Position numbers and translations under genes: made by a program
Shown: positions 16,927-25,639 of the stretch, piece by piece
Layout of the letters: each line of letters starts with the position of its first letter
Numbering within the stretch: the first letter of the stretch is position 1
Assembly: GCF_030409605.1 (NCBI RefSeq)
Contig: NZ_JAUFQG010000004.1
Coordinates: forward strand, 1,738,501 to 1,802,500
DNA length: 64,000 nucleotides
Origin: Simiduia curdlanivorans
Lineage (GTDB): Bacteria; Pseudomonadota; Gammaproteobacteria; Pseudomonadales; Cellvibrionaceae
Direction: 5' to 3'
The notes under the pieces: generated by a model
What the model saw: the letters and a program-made list of their open reading frames with translations, nothing else
Database searches by the model: none
Told to the model about the DNA's origin: nothing

Positions 16927-18654
16927 ATGCATTCATCCGACATTTACCCCGTAAAGAACAAAACCGGTATGGCTATGGACTTGTTTAAGAAAAACTCTGC
17001 CTCCTTGGATAATCCCTTTGATGAGGCGCGCGAAGTGGAATTCAGTGTGCCTGGTCAGGCGTCTTATGAGCCGGGCTTGTATGAGGCCAGTTTGAAGCAA
17101 GGGCTGGCGCTGATGCAGCGCCCCCGTGAGGCTGCAGGCGAGCGCAACATTCAGCGTCAGCACGCGAAAAAGCGCATGACCATTTGGGAGCGCCTGTCGG
17201 TGCTGACCGATGAAGAACCCACGGTGTTATTTCAAAACTGGGGTAAAAACCTAGACGGCGCCTCGCTGGTTACCGCCATCGTAAAAATCAGCGGGCGCGA
17301 TGTGGCGGTTTACGGTCATGATTTCACCGTGCGCGCCGGCTCCATGGATGCCACTAACGGCAAAAAGTTAGCCCGTCTGTTTGAATTGGCCGGCAAGCGC
17401 CGGATTCCTTTAGTGGGTTTAAATGACTCGGCCGGGGCTTACGTGCCCGCCGGTGTTGGTGGCTTAGATGGCTACGCAGAGGCCTTTACCGCGCTGCGAA
17501 AAATCAGCGGTGTAGTGCCTTCCATCATGTGTATGTTTGGCTTTAATGCCGGCGGCGGATCTTACTTGCCGCGCCAGGGCAGCTTTTTAATTCAACCGAA
17601 CGACACATTTTTTGGCTTAACCGGGCCCGGTGTTGTCAAATCGGTATTAGGCGAAGACGTTACCCCCGATGAATTGGGTGGCCCAGGGGTGCACAGCCAA
17701 AGTGGCGTGACGGATTTTGTCGTGCCCGATGAAGTGGCGGCGCTGCGCAAAGTAAAAGCATTGCTTAATTACCTGCCTAGCAACAACGGCGAGTTGGCGC
17801 CCTTTCAGGCCACGTCTGATCCGGTCGACAGAAAAACCTGGGATATCGATATTCTGTTGAAAAAAGCCTTTAACTCGCCTAGCGGTTTTAATACACCGCT
17901 GGATGTCACCATCATTATTCAGCAGCTGTGCGACCACGGCGACTTTATGGAAATACAAGCCGATCGCGCGCGCAATACCATTACCGCGCTCGGCCGCATG
18001 GGCGGCAATGTGATTGGTTTTGTCGCTAACAACTCGGCTGTGTCGTCCGGTCAAATTGATATTGCCGCCGCCTACAAGAACGCGCGCTTCATTCGCTTTT
18101 GCAACCTCTACAATATTCCCGTGATTTTCATGGAAGACACCACCGGCTTTTTACCGGGCAAAGAGCAAGAGCAAAACGGCATAGTGCAAGCCGGGCGCGC
18201 CATGTTAGATGCCATTATCGACCTGCGCACGCCGCGCTTCTTGCTGATTATTCGCAACGCTTTCGGCGGTGCCTACGCGTCTTACAATAACTACCCAACC
18301 GGTGCCGATTTAGTGGTGGCCCTGCCGTCTACGCGCGCGGCGGTGATGGGCCCGGCTGGGGTCGAGTTTGTCTACAAAGATGAGTTGCAAAAAATTCGCG
18401 GTGCAGTGGCGCAGCGCTTGGGCGACGGAGAAGATGCACAACTAGTGAATGCCTGGCAGGTGCAGCAGGAGGCGGCGCTGAAAGCGCGTTATGAGGCTGA
18501 ATTGATGAACCCGAACGAGGCTTTATCGCTCGGTTCCATTTCACAAATTGTTATGCCTTCAGAGTTGCGGACGTTGCTGTGTAAAAACATGGCGTTCCAT
18601 TTGCGGCATTACGTTGCAGAGCCATTTAACGGCGTACAGCGCGAATTTCATTGA
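16927..18654 (+). CDS. Acyl-CoA (propionyl-CoA) carboxylase, carboxyltransferase subunit
   Basis: 575 residues of the carboxyltransferase (crotonase-like) family: the N-terminal half has GKNLDGASLVTAIVKISGRDVAVYGHDFT and NDSAGAYVPAGVGGLDGYAEAF, and the C-terminal half has FMEDTTGFLPGKEQEQNGIVQAGRAMLDA and NAFGGAYASYNN. The glycine-rich oxyanion segments are present. It transfers the carboxyl group from biotin to propionyl-CoA (or a related acyl-CoA), giving methylmalonyl-CoA. The downstream biotin carboxylase, epimerase and mutase support propionyl-CoA as substrate. The start is uncertain: ATG 16927, 16969 and 16975 are all in frame with weak ribosome binding sites. Confidence 0.9.
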   Translation: MHSSDIYPVKNKTGMAMDLFKKNSASLDNPFDEAREVEFSVPGQASYEPGLYEASLKQGLALMQRPREAAGERNIQRQHAKKRMTIWERLSVLTDEEPTVLFQNWGKNLDGASLVTAIVKISGRDVAVYGHDFTVRAGSMDATNGKKLARLFELAGKRRIPLVGLNDSAGAYVPAGVGGLDGYAEAFTALRKISGVVPSIMCMFGFNAGGGSYLPRQGSFLIQPNDTFFGLTGPGVVKSVLGEDVTPDELGGPGVHSQSGVTDFVVPDEVAALRKVKALLNYLPSNNGELAPFQATSDPVDRKTWDIDILLKKAFNSPSGFNTPLDVTIIIQQLCDHGDFMEIQADRARNTITALGRMGGNVIGFVANNSAVSSGQIDIAAAYKNARFIRFCNLYNIPVIFMEDTTGFLPGKEQEQNGIVQAGRAMLDAIIDLRTPRFLLIIRNAFGGAYASYNNYPTGADLVVALPSTRAAVMGPAGVEFVYKDELQKIRGAVAQRLGDGEDAQLVNAWQVQQEAALKARYEAELMNPNEALSLGSISQIVMPSELRTLLCKNMAFHLRHYVAEPFNGVQREFH

Positions 18655-18668
18655 GGCCTGAACAAACC

Positions 18669-21572
18669 ATGAACAATATGACGAACGAAAATAGACATGG
18701 ATCTGCAGCAATGAAAAAAGATGCTGATAATTATTTGGCGAATCCACAAGTACATAAAGATCGACGCCTAGGCTTAGGTACGAGTGCGTGGGTGCAAAGC
18801 TTCGAATGTTCACATTTGCGGCCGCTGATTATTTGCCGTGGGCCCATTCGCAAAGAGGCGATGGATGTGTTCGATGAAATGGGCATTCATCACTACGGCA
18901 TTTTGTTGTCAGAAAAAGATTCTATCGTCTATCAGAATGCACTGGCGCCGGAGTTGCGTAAGCTAACCGACCCGCACCGGGTACATCGGGTGCCGGATTA
19001 TTCGGGTGCCGATAAGGCCGAGCGCGAGGTGCGTATTCGTCAAATCATTAATATCGCCCGCGCCAATAATTACAACGCCATATTTACCGGCTATGGCTTT
19101 ATGGCCGAAGACGAAAATATGGTTAAGGCCATGGAAGACGCTGGCTTAAATTTCATCGGCCCTTGCTCGCGCACCGTGCATCAGGCCGGTTTAAAGGATG
19201 AAGCCAAGCGCACCGCATTGCGAGTGGGTGTATCGGTTACCCCGGGCGTCGACAACGCCAGTGCCTTAACCCTCATCAAAAAATACCCAAGCCTAAGTGC
19301 GCTGAAAAACTTGGCCGCAGAGGAAAAACTGCCCGTTGATGTTGAACAGCTGGCCGCAGACGGTCTTGCCTTGGTAGATATTGCCGACGCTGTATTAGCG
19401 GCGAGTTATGCCAAGGGCATAGATCTTTATTCCATTGCCGAGCTGGGTGAAACCATTCGCGAGCAAGTGATGGCGATGAGCCGCGAGTACCCGAGTAATC
19501 GTATTCGCTTAAAGGCTATTGGCGGCGGCGGCGGTAAGGGCCAGCGTATTTTGGCCTCGCCCGATGCTTACCAAGGTGATCTACCCAGCCGTATTGAACA
19601 GGCTGCAGCCAAGGCGCCTAGCCTTGTGCTGGAAATTCTTAACGAAGTCAAAACCACCGGCAAGGGCGATAACAAAAACGTGCTGGTTGAGCTGAACATT
19701 GAAACCACGCGACACCAAGAGATACAAGTGATCGGCAATGGCGATTGGGCGCTGGCCATGGGTGGCCGAGATTGTTCATTGCAAATGCACGAACAGAAAT
19801 TGCTCGAAGTGTCGGTCATTACCGAAGATCTCGAAGCCGCGCTTGCGGCAGCGCAAGCCGCTGGTAATGAACATGAAGCGAAAGTGCTGGCGCAAGATAT
19901 CGTTACGCTGCAAAAAATGGAGGAGGAATCCGAGCGTTTCGGTCAAGCCGTGGGTTTAGATTCTGTTTCCACCTTCGAGTGTATTGTCGATCGCGATAAG
20001 CATTTTTTCATGGAGATGAATACCCGCATTCAAGTGGAGCACCGAGTAACGGAGTTGTGCTACGGCTTGCGCTTTTCCAACCCGGACAACGCCAAGGACT
20101 TTTTCCAAGTGGATTCCTTAGTGGAAGCCATGGTATTGCTCGCCGCCCATGGCCCGCGCTTGCCTAAGCCGACGCGCCAATTGCGCAGCCAAGCGGCCGT
20201 GGAGGCGCGACTTAACGCGACCAATCAGGCGCTACAGCCGCACGCCGGTGGCATTATTGAGAAATGGTCCGATCCCGTTGCGGGCGAAATTCGGGATGAC
20301 CAGGGTATTAGCATGCACAACCCGGATACGGATGTGTTTATCAAATACCATTTAGCCGGCGCCTACGACTCCAATATTGCGTTGTTGCTAACAACCGGTG
20401 CGGGCCGAGCCGATAGCTATCAGCGCCTCGCCGAAATATTGCGCGTGACCGAGTTACGGGGCAAGGATCTTGCCACTAACTTGGAGTTTCACTACGGCCT
20501 GGTGAATTGGTTTATTGGCAATAACATTAACGCGCGACCAACCACGCGATTTATTGTGCCCTACCTAACCGCAGTTGGTTTGTTGAAGCAGGCAGCCAAT
20601 AACGTGGATTTACATTACGCCTACCAAAGTATTTGTCGCCAGCGCATTAAGCAAGTTGCTAGTGATGATGCAAGCTGGGCCCAAGTATTGGAGCGCAAGC
20701 ACCTATTGTTGGCGCGTCCGGTTGAGAAATTACTCGCTGAGCCGCATCTGCTGGCGGGATGGTTATCATTGAACCAGAAGAATTTTGATTTGACCAATGA
20801 CAGGGTGATTTGGCGAGTGAATCCCATCAAGGTCTTGGCAGAAACCTATCACTATCTCAATATGGATTATTGCGCCCAGAAACCTGCGGCAAATATGATT
20901 TGGGCGTCGGATGATAAAATATTGCAACAGGCCCTGAACTTCTACCAGAGTTTAGAAAATAAACTGGGTGCCATGGCCTATTCTGAATTGAATGCGCTAT
21001 TGGAAAGTTCTGCGCCGGTACAGTTTGAGCCTAGCCAGTGGCAGGCCATTCAGGCGGCGCATCGCGGTTATCAGGCTGGCGCGGAGTTGTTAAACTTGCC
21101 CGCTTTCCTAGGTCAGTCGACGGGCTATTTCAACTTGGCAGTCAATGCTGATTTGAGTATTCATATCCCTGAGTCGCTGACCGAGCCGAAATTGCAGCAG
21201 GCAATGGCGAAAATCTTGGTGCCGCCACCGGCTGCGAAATCTGACGAAATACTGGCGCCAACGGGTGGCATGTTCTATGCCCGCGAAGCGCCGGGCATGG
21301 AGCCATTCGTGATGAAGGGTACACACTTTAGTGCCGGCCAACCATTGTATATCGTGGAGGTGATGAAAATGTTCAATAAGGTAAATGCGCCTTTTGCTGG
21401 GACCATTGACGAAGTGTTGGTGACTGATGACGGTGCCATTATTAAAAAGGGCCAACCCTTGTTTAAAATTACACCGGATGAAATTCGTGTGGAAGAATCC
21501 AGTGCCGATGCGCGCGCACGCTTGAAGCAAGGTACAGACGCCTTCCTCGCAACCTTAGGGGGAGCTCACTGA
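18669..21572 (+). CDS. Biotin carboxylase / BCCP fusion, long form, of acyl-CoA carboxylase
   Basis: 967 residues. The N-terminal biotin carboxylase fold (LIICRGPIRKEAMDVFDEMGI) is followed by an ATP-grasp domain with the glycine loop KAIGGGGGKGQRI and FFMEMNTRIQVEHRVTE, then the BC C-terminal domain (AAVEARLNA, PHAGGIIEKW). A helical region of about 230 residues comes next. The last 90 residues form a biotinyl domain with VEVMKMFNKV; the biotinylated lysine is near residue 900. Usual PccA is about 660 residues. Here there is extra sequence of about 90 residues before the glycine loop and a long linker domain. It charges biotin with bicarbonate and ATP. The start at 18669 is chosen over an overlapping TTG at 18651. 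Confidence 0.9.
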   Translation: MNNMTNENRHGSAAMKKDADNYLANPQVHKDRRLGLGTSAWVQSFECSHLRPLIICRGPIRKEAMDVFDEMGIHHYGILLSEKDSIVYQNALAPELRKLTDPHRVHRVPDYSGADKAEREVRIRQIINIARANNYNAIFTGYGFMAEDENMVKAMEDAGLNFIGPCSRTVHQAGLKDEAKRTALRVGVSVTPGVDNASALTLIKKYPSLSALKNLAAEEKLPVDVEQLAADGLALVDIADAVLAASYAKGIDLYSIAELGETIREQVMAMSREYPSNRIRLKAIGGGGGKGQRILASPDAYQGDLPSRIEQAAAKAPSLVLEILNEVKTTGKGDNKNVLVELNIETTRHQEIQVIGNGDWALAMGGRDCSLQMHEQKLLEVSVITEDLEAALAAAQAAGNEHEAKVLAQDIVTLQKMEEESERFGQAVGLDSVSTFECIVDRDKHFFMEMNTRIQVEHRVTELCYGLRFSNPDNAKDFFQVDSLVEAMVLLAAHGPRLPKPTRQLRSQAAVEARLNATNQALQPHAGGIIEKWSDPVAGEIRDDQGISMHNPDTDVFIKYHLAGAYDSNIALLLTTGAGRADSYQRLAEILRVTELRGKDLATNLEFHYGLVNWFIGNNINARPTTRFIVPYLTAVGLLKQAANNVDLHYAYQSICRQRIKQVASDDASWAQVLERKHLLLARPVEKLLAEPHLLAGWLSLNQKNFDLTNDRVIWRVNPIKVLAETYHYLNMDYCAQKPAANMIWASDDKILQQALNFYQSLENKLGAMAYSELNALLESSAPVQFEPSQWQAIQAAHRGYQAGAELLNLPAFLGQSTGYFNLAVNADLSIHIPESLTEPKLQQAMAKILVPPPAAKSDEILAPTGGMFYAREAPGMEPFVMKGTHFSAGQPLYIVEVMKMFNKVNAPFAGTIDEVLVTDDGAIIKKGQPLFKITPDEIRVEESSADARARLKQGTDAFLATLGGAH

Positions 21573-21982
21573 TGATTACCGCACTGGATCATATCGCAAT
21601 TGCCGTGCCCGATTTAGATAATGCCATCAAGCGTTTTATGGAAGATTTTGGTTTGCCCTACAATGGCCGCGAAGATGTGGCGAGCGCGAAAACCAGTACG
21701 GCTTTTTTTCCGTTACCGGCTACGCAAATAGAACTGGTGCATCCGCTCAATGGTGAGGGGCCGATAGCAGGATACTTGGAAAAGCGCGGCGGCGGCTTAC
21801 ATCACCTTTGTTTTCGCTCGGATGATATTGACGCGGACGTCGCTCACCTCAAGGCTAAGGGCTATCAGTTTCTATCTGAGGCGCCCAGTGTGGGCGCACA
21901 CAATTGTAGAGTGATATTTATTCACCCGAAAAGTTGTGATGGTGTGTTGATTGAACTGAGTCAACCTATGGATGAGCATTGA
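21572..21982 (+). CDS. mce: Methylmalonyl-CoA epimerase
   Basis: 136 residues of the glyoxalase/VOC fold: LDHIAIAVPDLDNAIKRFMEDFGLP at the start, a middle strand with TQIELVHPLNGEGPIAGYLEKRGGGLHHLCF, and a C-terminal GVLIELSQP. Metal ligands expected for the family are visible: His7-type in LDHIAIAV, His in GGLHHL and Glu in LIEL. The enzyme interconverts (2S)- and (2R)-methylmalonyl-CoA between the carboxylase and the mutase. The ATG overlaps the TGA of the upstream gene (TGATG), so it is translationally coupled. Length is normal. Confidence 0.94.
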   Translation: MITALDHIAIAVPDLDNAIKRFMEDFGLPYNGREDVASAKTSTAFFPLPATQIELVHPLNGEGPIAGYLEKRGGGLHHLCFRSDDIDADVAHLKAKGYQFLSEAPSVGAHNCRVIFIHPKSCDGVLIELSQPMDEH

Positions 21983-22062
21983 GAAGCTAGAAGCTAGAAG
22001 CTAGAAGCTAGAAGCTAGAAGCTAGAAGCTAGAAGCCGGATGGCCGGCCCCCGGATGGCCGG
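21983..22062. repeat. Heptanucleotide tandem repeat plus two 12-bp direct repeats
   Basis: Directly after the epimerase stop codon there are seven perfect copies of GAAGCTA (21983-22031) and a partial eighth. Two copies of CCGGATGGCCGG follow (22036-22047 and 22051-22062), separated by CCC. The tract lies between the epimerase and the mutase genes. Arrays of this heptamer are known in other Gammaproteobacteria and are prone to length change. Confidence 0.95.
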
Positions 22063-22117
22063 ACCCTAGAAAACAGAATTTGAATGACTTGCCACAGGGC
22101 AGGCGTGAGGTGCAAAA

Positions 22118-24259
22118 ATGACAGAGAAAAAATACACATTAAAAGAATGGGAAGCGCTAGCCACCAAACAATCAAAAGGGTTAACGCCCGATGAGTTGAC
22201 GTGGCACACCCCTGAAGGCATTCATATAAAGCCGCTGTATACCAAGGCCGATGTAGAAAAGTTGGCCTACGCCGATACACTGCCAGGTTTGGCGCCCTAT
22301 GTGCGCGGCCCGCAAGCCACTATGTACGCTGGCCGGCCTTGGACAATTCGCCAGTATGCTGGGTTTTCGACGGCGGAAGAATCCAATGCGTTTTATCGAA
22401 AAAATTTAAAGTCTGGCGCCCAGGGGGTGTCGGTGGCCTTCGATTTAGCCACTCACCGCGGTTACGATTCCGATCACCCTCGGGTATCGGGCGACGTGGG
22501 CAAAGCGGGTGTGGCCATTGATTCGGTCGAAGATATGAAAATACTTTTCGATCAAATTCCGTTGGATAAAGTGTCTGTCTCTATGACCATGAACGGTGCC
22601 GTATTACCGATCCTCGCCAACTATATTGTCGCGGCAGAGGAGCAGGGCGTGAGCCAAGATCTATTGGCTGGCACCATTCAGAACGATATTCTCAAAGAAT
22701 TTATGGTGCGCAATACCTACATATACCCGCCTGCGCCCTCGATGAAAATTATTGGCGATATCATCGGTTATACCTCCGAACACATGCCAAAATTTAATTC
22801 CATATCCATTTCGGGTTATCACATTCAAGAAGCCGGTGCCGATGCGGCTTTAGAGTTGGCCTATACGCTGTCTGATGGCCGCGAATACGTACGCACGGCG
22901 TTGGCGGCTGGTCTGGATGTTGACGCCTTTGCGCCACGCCTGTCATTTTTCTGGGGCATCTCCATGAATTTTTACATGGAAATTGCCAAGCTGCGCGCCG
23001 GGCGTTTGTTGTGGACTAAGATCATGAGCGAGTTTTCGCCCAAGAATCCAAAGTCGTCGATGTTGCGCACCCACAGCCAAACCTCAGGCTGGTCGCTCAC
23101 CGAGCAAGATCCCTACAATAACGTGGTGCGCACTACCATTGAAGCGATGGCTGCCGTGTTTGGTGGCACCCAGTCTTTACATACCAATGCGCTGGATGAA
23201 GCGGTGGCTTTACCGACCGAGTTTTCCGCGCGCATTGCGCGCAACACCCAGATTATTATTCAAGAGGAAACCGGTATTACCCAAGTGGTTGATCCATGGG
23301 GCGGTTCCTACATGATGGAAACGCTAACGCAAAATCTCGCCGATCGCGCTTGGGAGTTGATCGAGGAAATTGAAGAGAGTGGCGGTATGGCTAAGGCTAT
23401 CGAAGCGGGCTTACCTAAGTTGCGCATTGAAGAGTCGGCGGCGAAAAAGCAGGCCCGTATCGATCGCGGTGAAGATGTCATTGTAGGGGTAAATAAATAC
23501 ATCCTGGATAAAGAGGATGATTTAGATATTCTAGAGGTAGATAATGTTGCGGTTAGAGAGTCGCAAATCAAACGCATTCAACAGATTCGCGCCAGCCGCA
23601 ACAATGAAAAGGTAAAGCAGGCATTAGCCGATATTACCGCGGCTGCGAAAACCGGTCAGGGTAATCTACTGGATCTTTCTGTTAAGGCTGCCCGTTTACG
23701 CGCCACGGTGGGAGAAATTTCAGACGCTATGGAAGAAATTTTTGGTCGCTACAATGCCCAGGCGCGCACCATTTCAGGTGTCTACGGTGCTTCCTACGAG
23801 AATGACCCGGATTGGCAGGCTATTAAGTCAGACATAGAGGCTTTTGAAGAGAAAGAAGGCCGTAGACCGCGCATGTTAGTGTGCAAAATGGGGCAGGATG
23901 GTCACGATCGCGGCGCTAAAGTTATTGCTACCGCCTTTGCCGATGTGGGTTTTGATATCGACTTGTCGCCCATGTTTTCTACCCCGGAAGAAGTGGCGCG
24001 CCAAGCCGTAGAAAATGATGTGCATGTTGTCGGTGTGTCATCGCAAGCAGCTGGTCACAAAACCTTAGTGCCGGAATTGATAGCGGCGTTAACGGCGCAA
24101 GGTGCAGACGATATTATTGTGGTGGTTGGCGGTGTGATACCTAAGCAGGATTATGATTTTTTGAATCGGGCTGGGGTAAAAGGTATCTTCGGCCCCGGCA
24201 CCAAAATTCCCGTATCGGCTCGGCAAGTGTTGGAGGCGATTAAAATTTCGAACGCTTAA
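22118..24259 (+). CDS. Methylmalonyl-CoA mutase (single large chain)
   Basis: 713 residues, the full length of the large catalytic subunit. The N-terminal TIM-barrel (about 40-560) has RQYAGFSTAEESNAFYRKNL, VAFDLATHRGYDSDHPRVSGDVGKAGVAIDS and GISMNFYMEIAKLRAGRLLW. The C-terminal B12-binding domain has GQDGHDRGAKVIA, where the His near residue 596 is the lower axial cobalt ligand, followed by SSQAAGHKTL and VVVGGVIP. It converts (R)-methylmalonyl-CoA to succinyl-CoA using adenosylcobalamin. It is the last gene of the operon. No small beta subunit is seen, so it is the homodimeric type (ScpA/Sbm-like). MeaB is encoded 11 kb downstream. Confidence 0.96.
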   Translation: MTEKKYTLKEWEALATKQSKGLTPDELTWHTPEGIHIKPLYTKADVEKLAYADTLPGLAPYVRGPQATMYAGRPWTIRQYAGFSTAEESNAFYRKNLKSGAQGVSVAFDLATHRGYDSDHPRVSGDVGKAGVAIDSVEDMKILFDQIPLDKVSVSMTMNGAVLPILANYIVAAEEQGVSQDLLAGTIQNDILKEFMVRNTYIYPPAPSMKIIGDIIGYTSEHMPKFNSISISGYHIQEAGADAALELAYTLSDGREYVRTALAAGLDVDAFAPRLSFFWGISMNFYMEIAKLRAGRLLWTKIMSEFSPKNPKSSMLRTHSQTSGWSLTEQDPYNNVVRTTIEAMAAVFGGTQSLHTNALDEAVALPTEFSARIARNTQIIIQEETGITQVVDPWGGSYMMETLTQNLADRAWELIEEIEESGGMAKAIEAGLPKLRIEESAAKKQARIDRGEDVIVGVNKYILDKEDDLDILEVDNVAVRESQIKRIQQIRASRNNEKVKQALADITAAAKTGQGNLLDLSVKAARLRATVGEISDAMEEIFGRYNAQARTISGVYGASYENDPDWQAIKSDIEAFEEKEGRRPRMLVCKMGQDGHDRGAKVIATAFADVGFDIDLSPMFSTPEEVARQAVENDVHVVGVSSQAAGHKTLVPELIAALTAQGADDIIVVVGGVIPKQDYDFLNRAGVKGIFGPGTKIPVSARQVLEAIKISNA

Positions 24260-24598
24260 GCTAGGAGTTTCACGGCTTCCGCGCGCTGTGTCGGCATAGG
24301 CGATTATCTTTGCCGGCGCAGCCTCGCGTCTTATCAGTTTCCTTTTTTGTAGGTTGTTTTGTTTTTGATTATTTCGTTGCGTTTTTTACGCCGATAAATC
24401 GCCCACCATTTTCCGTTACTTCCTGATCGCAAAAATCATTTAACCAGCCCAAATTTCATCCAAGGTACTTATTGTGTTAGGCTGGTGTTGTTTTCGAGTA
24501 GCAGTTCGAAACCCTATCGCTAATATTACAGTGCCATTCTCCCGGCACTGCATTATGTTGCAGTGCGACATTTCCCCTCCCTGCCATTGGATTTTGCT
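24260..24598. other. Intergenic region, end of the methylmalonyl-CoA operon
   Basis: 339 bp. A strong terminator was not found after the mutase stop. It should contain the promoter of the transglutaminase-like gene. No other element was recognised. Confidence 0.45.
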
Positions 24599-25408
24599 AT
24601 GTTGCTGCGCACACGATGTGAACTGGCTTTTGATATCTCTGTCGCAACACCGTTTATTTTTATGTTGCGGCCGCGTAGCGGCGCTCAGCAATGGGTGGTA
24701 AGTGAAGCCTTCCGGCACGCACCGAGTGTGCCCGTGCTGGAGTTTACCGATAATTATGGCAATCTGTGCCAGCGACTCGTGGCGCCCCCCGGCGCGTTCA
24801 ACATAACAACACTCTCCGATGTCATAACGGCCGATAGGGCAGACAGCGCCCCAGGCGCCGAATTTATTGAAATTCAATTATTGCCCGATGCGGTGCTAAG
24901 CTATCTGTTACCCAGCCGCTATTGTGAATCCGATCTATTTTGCGCCTTGGCGACTCAAGTTACCGCTGGCTGTAGGCCTGGCTATGATCAAGTATCAGCT
25001 ATTACCCAGTGGGTGCGCGACAATACCCGGTACGATTCTGATGCCTCGGGGTTATTAATATCCGCGGTGGAAGTGAATGCAAGGCAATCGGGCGTGTGTC
25101 GGGATTTCGCCCATATCGGCATCGCGCTTTGCCGAAGTATCAACATTCCAGCGCGCTTGGTGGTTGGCTATTTGTACCAGCTGCACCCCATGGATTTCCA
25201 CGCTTGGTTTGAAGCTTTTGTGGGCGGCCGTTGGTACACCTTTGATGCCTCGCAGCCAAAACTTTCCGGTGGCTATATTGCCGTTGGTTACGGCCGCGAC
25301 GCTGCTGACGTTGCGGTGTTTAATCAGTTCGGGCCCTGTTCCTACCCAAGGTTTCAAAGTGTCGATGTGCAACTGATTATGGAGGCGGACGCGACCGCCA
25401 CCGTTTGA
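24599..25408 (+). CDS. Transglutaminase-like cysteine protease family protein (set 1)
   Basis: 269 residues from ATG 24599. The N-terminal beta domain (MLLRTRCELAFDISVATPFIFMLRPRSG) is the Bact_transglu_N type. The core has the catalytic triad of the transglutaminase-like fold: Cys in QSGVCRDFAHIGIALCRSINIPARLV, His in DFHAWFEAFV and Asp in WYTFDASQ. Proteins of this type accompany circularly permuted ATP-grasp and alpha-E genes and are thought to cut or transfer peptide bonds, acting as peptidases for the peptides those ligases make. It precedes the ATP-grasp gene by 231 bp on the same strand. Confidence 0.88.
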   Translation: MLLRTRCELAFDISVATPFIFMLRPRSGAQQWVVSEAFRHAPSVPVLEFTDNYGNLCQRLVAPPGAFNITTLSDVITADRADSAPGAEFIEIQLLPDAVLSYLLPSRYCESDLFCALATQVTAGCRPGYDQVSAITQWVRDNTRYDSDASGLLISAVEVNARQSGVCRDFAHIGIALCRSINIPARLVVGYLYQLHPMDFHAWFEAFVGGRWYTFDASQPKLSGGYIAVGYGRDAADVAVFNQFGPCSYPRFQSVDVQLIMEADATATV

Positions 25409-25639
25409 TCAAAATGCGTGACGCGCGATTGTTTGCATTCGTCCGAGCACTTATGGAAGCGCCGCTATAGCGCTTTAAGATGTAGGTCAGTTTTTGAACA
25501 GGGATCTTGCGTATTGTTGGATGGCACAGATTGTGCTCTGTAAACGATTGGGTAGGTTTTATTACCCGGTGACAAAGGTTGCCAACACTTAGTGTTGGGC
25601 GTGCGTCGAGTTTAACGCCTCATAAGGAATTCGCTGACT

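Noticed and set aside
21983..22036. Heptamer array as a CRISPR-like array
   Set aside because: Repeats are 7 bp and contiguous with no spacers; it is a simple tandem repeat.
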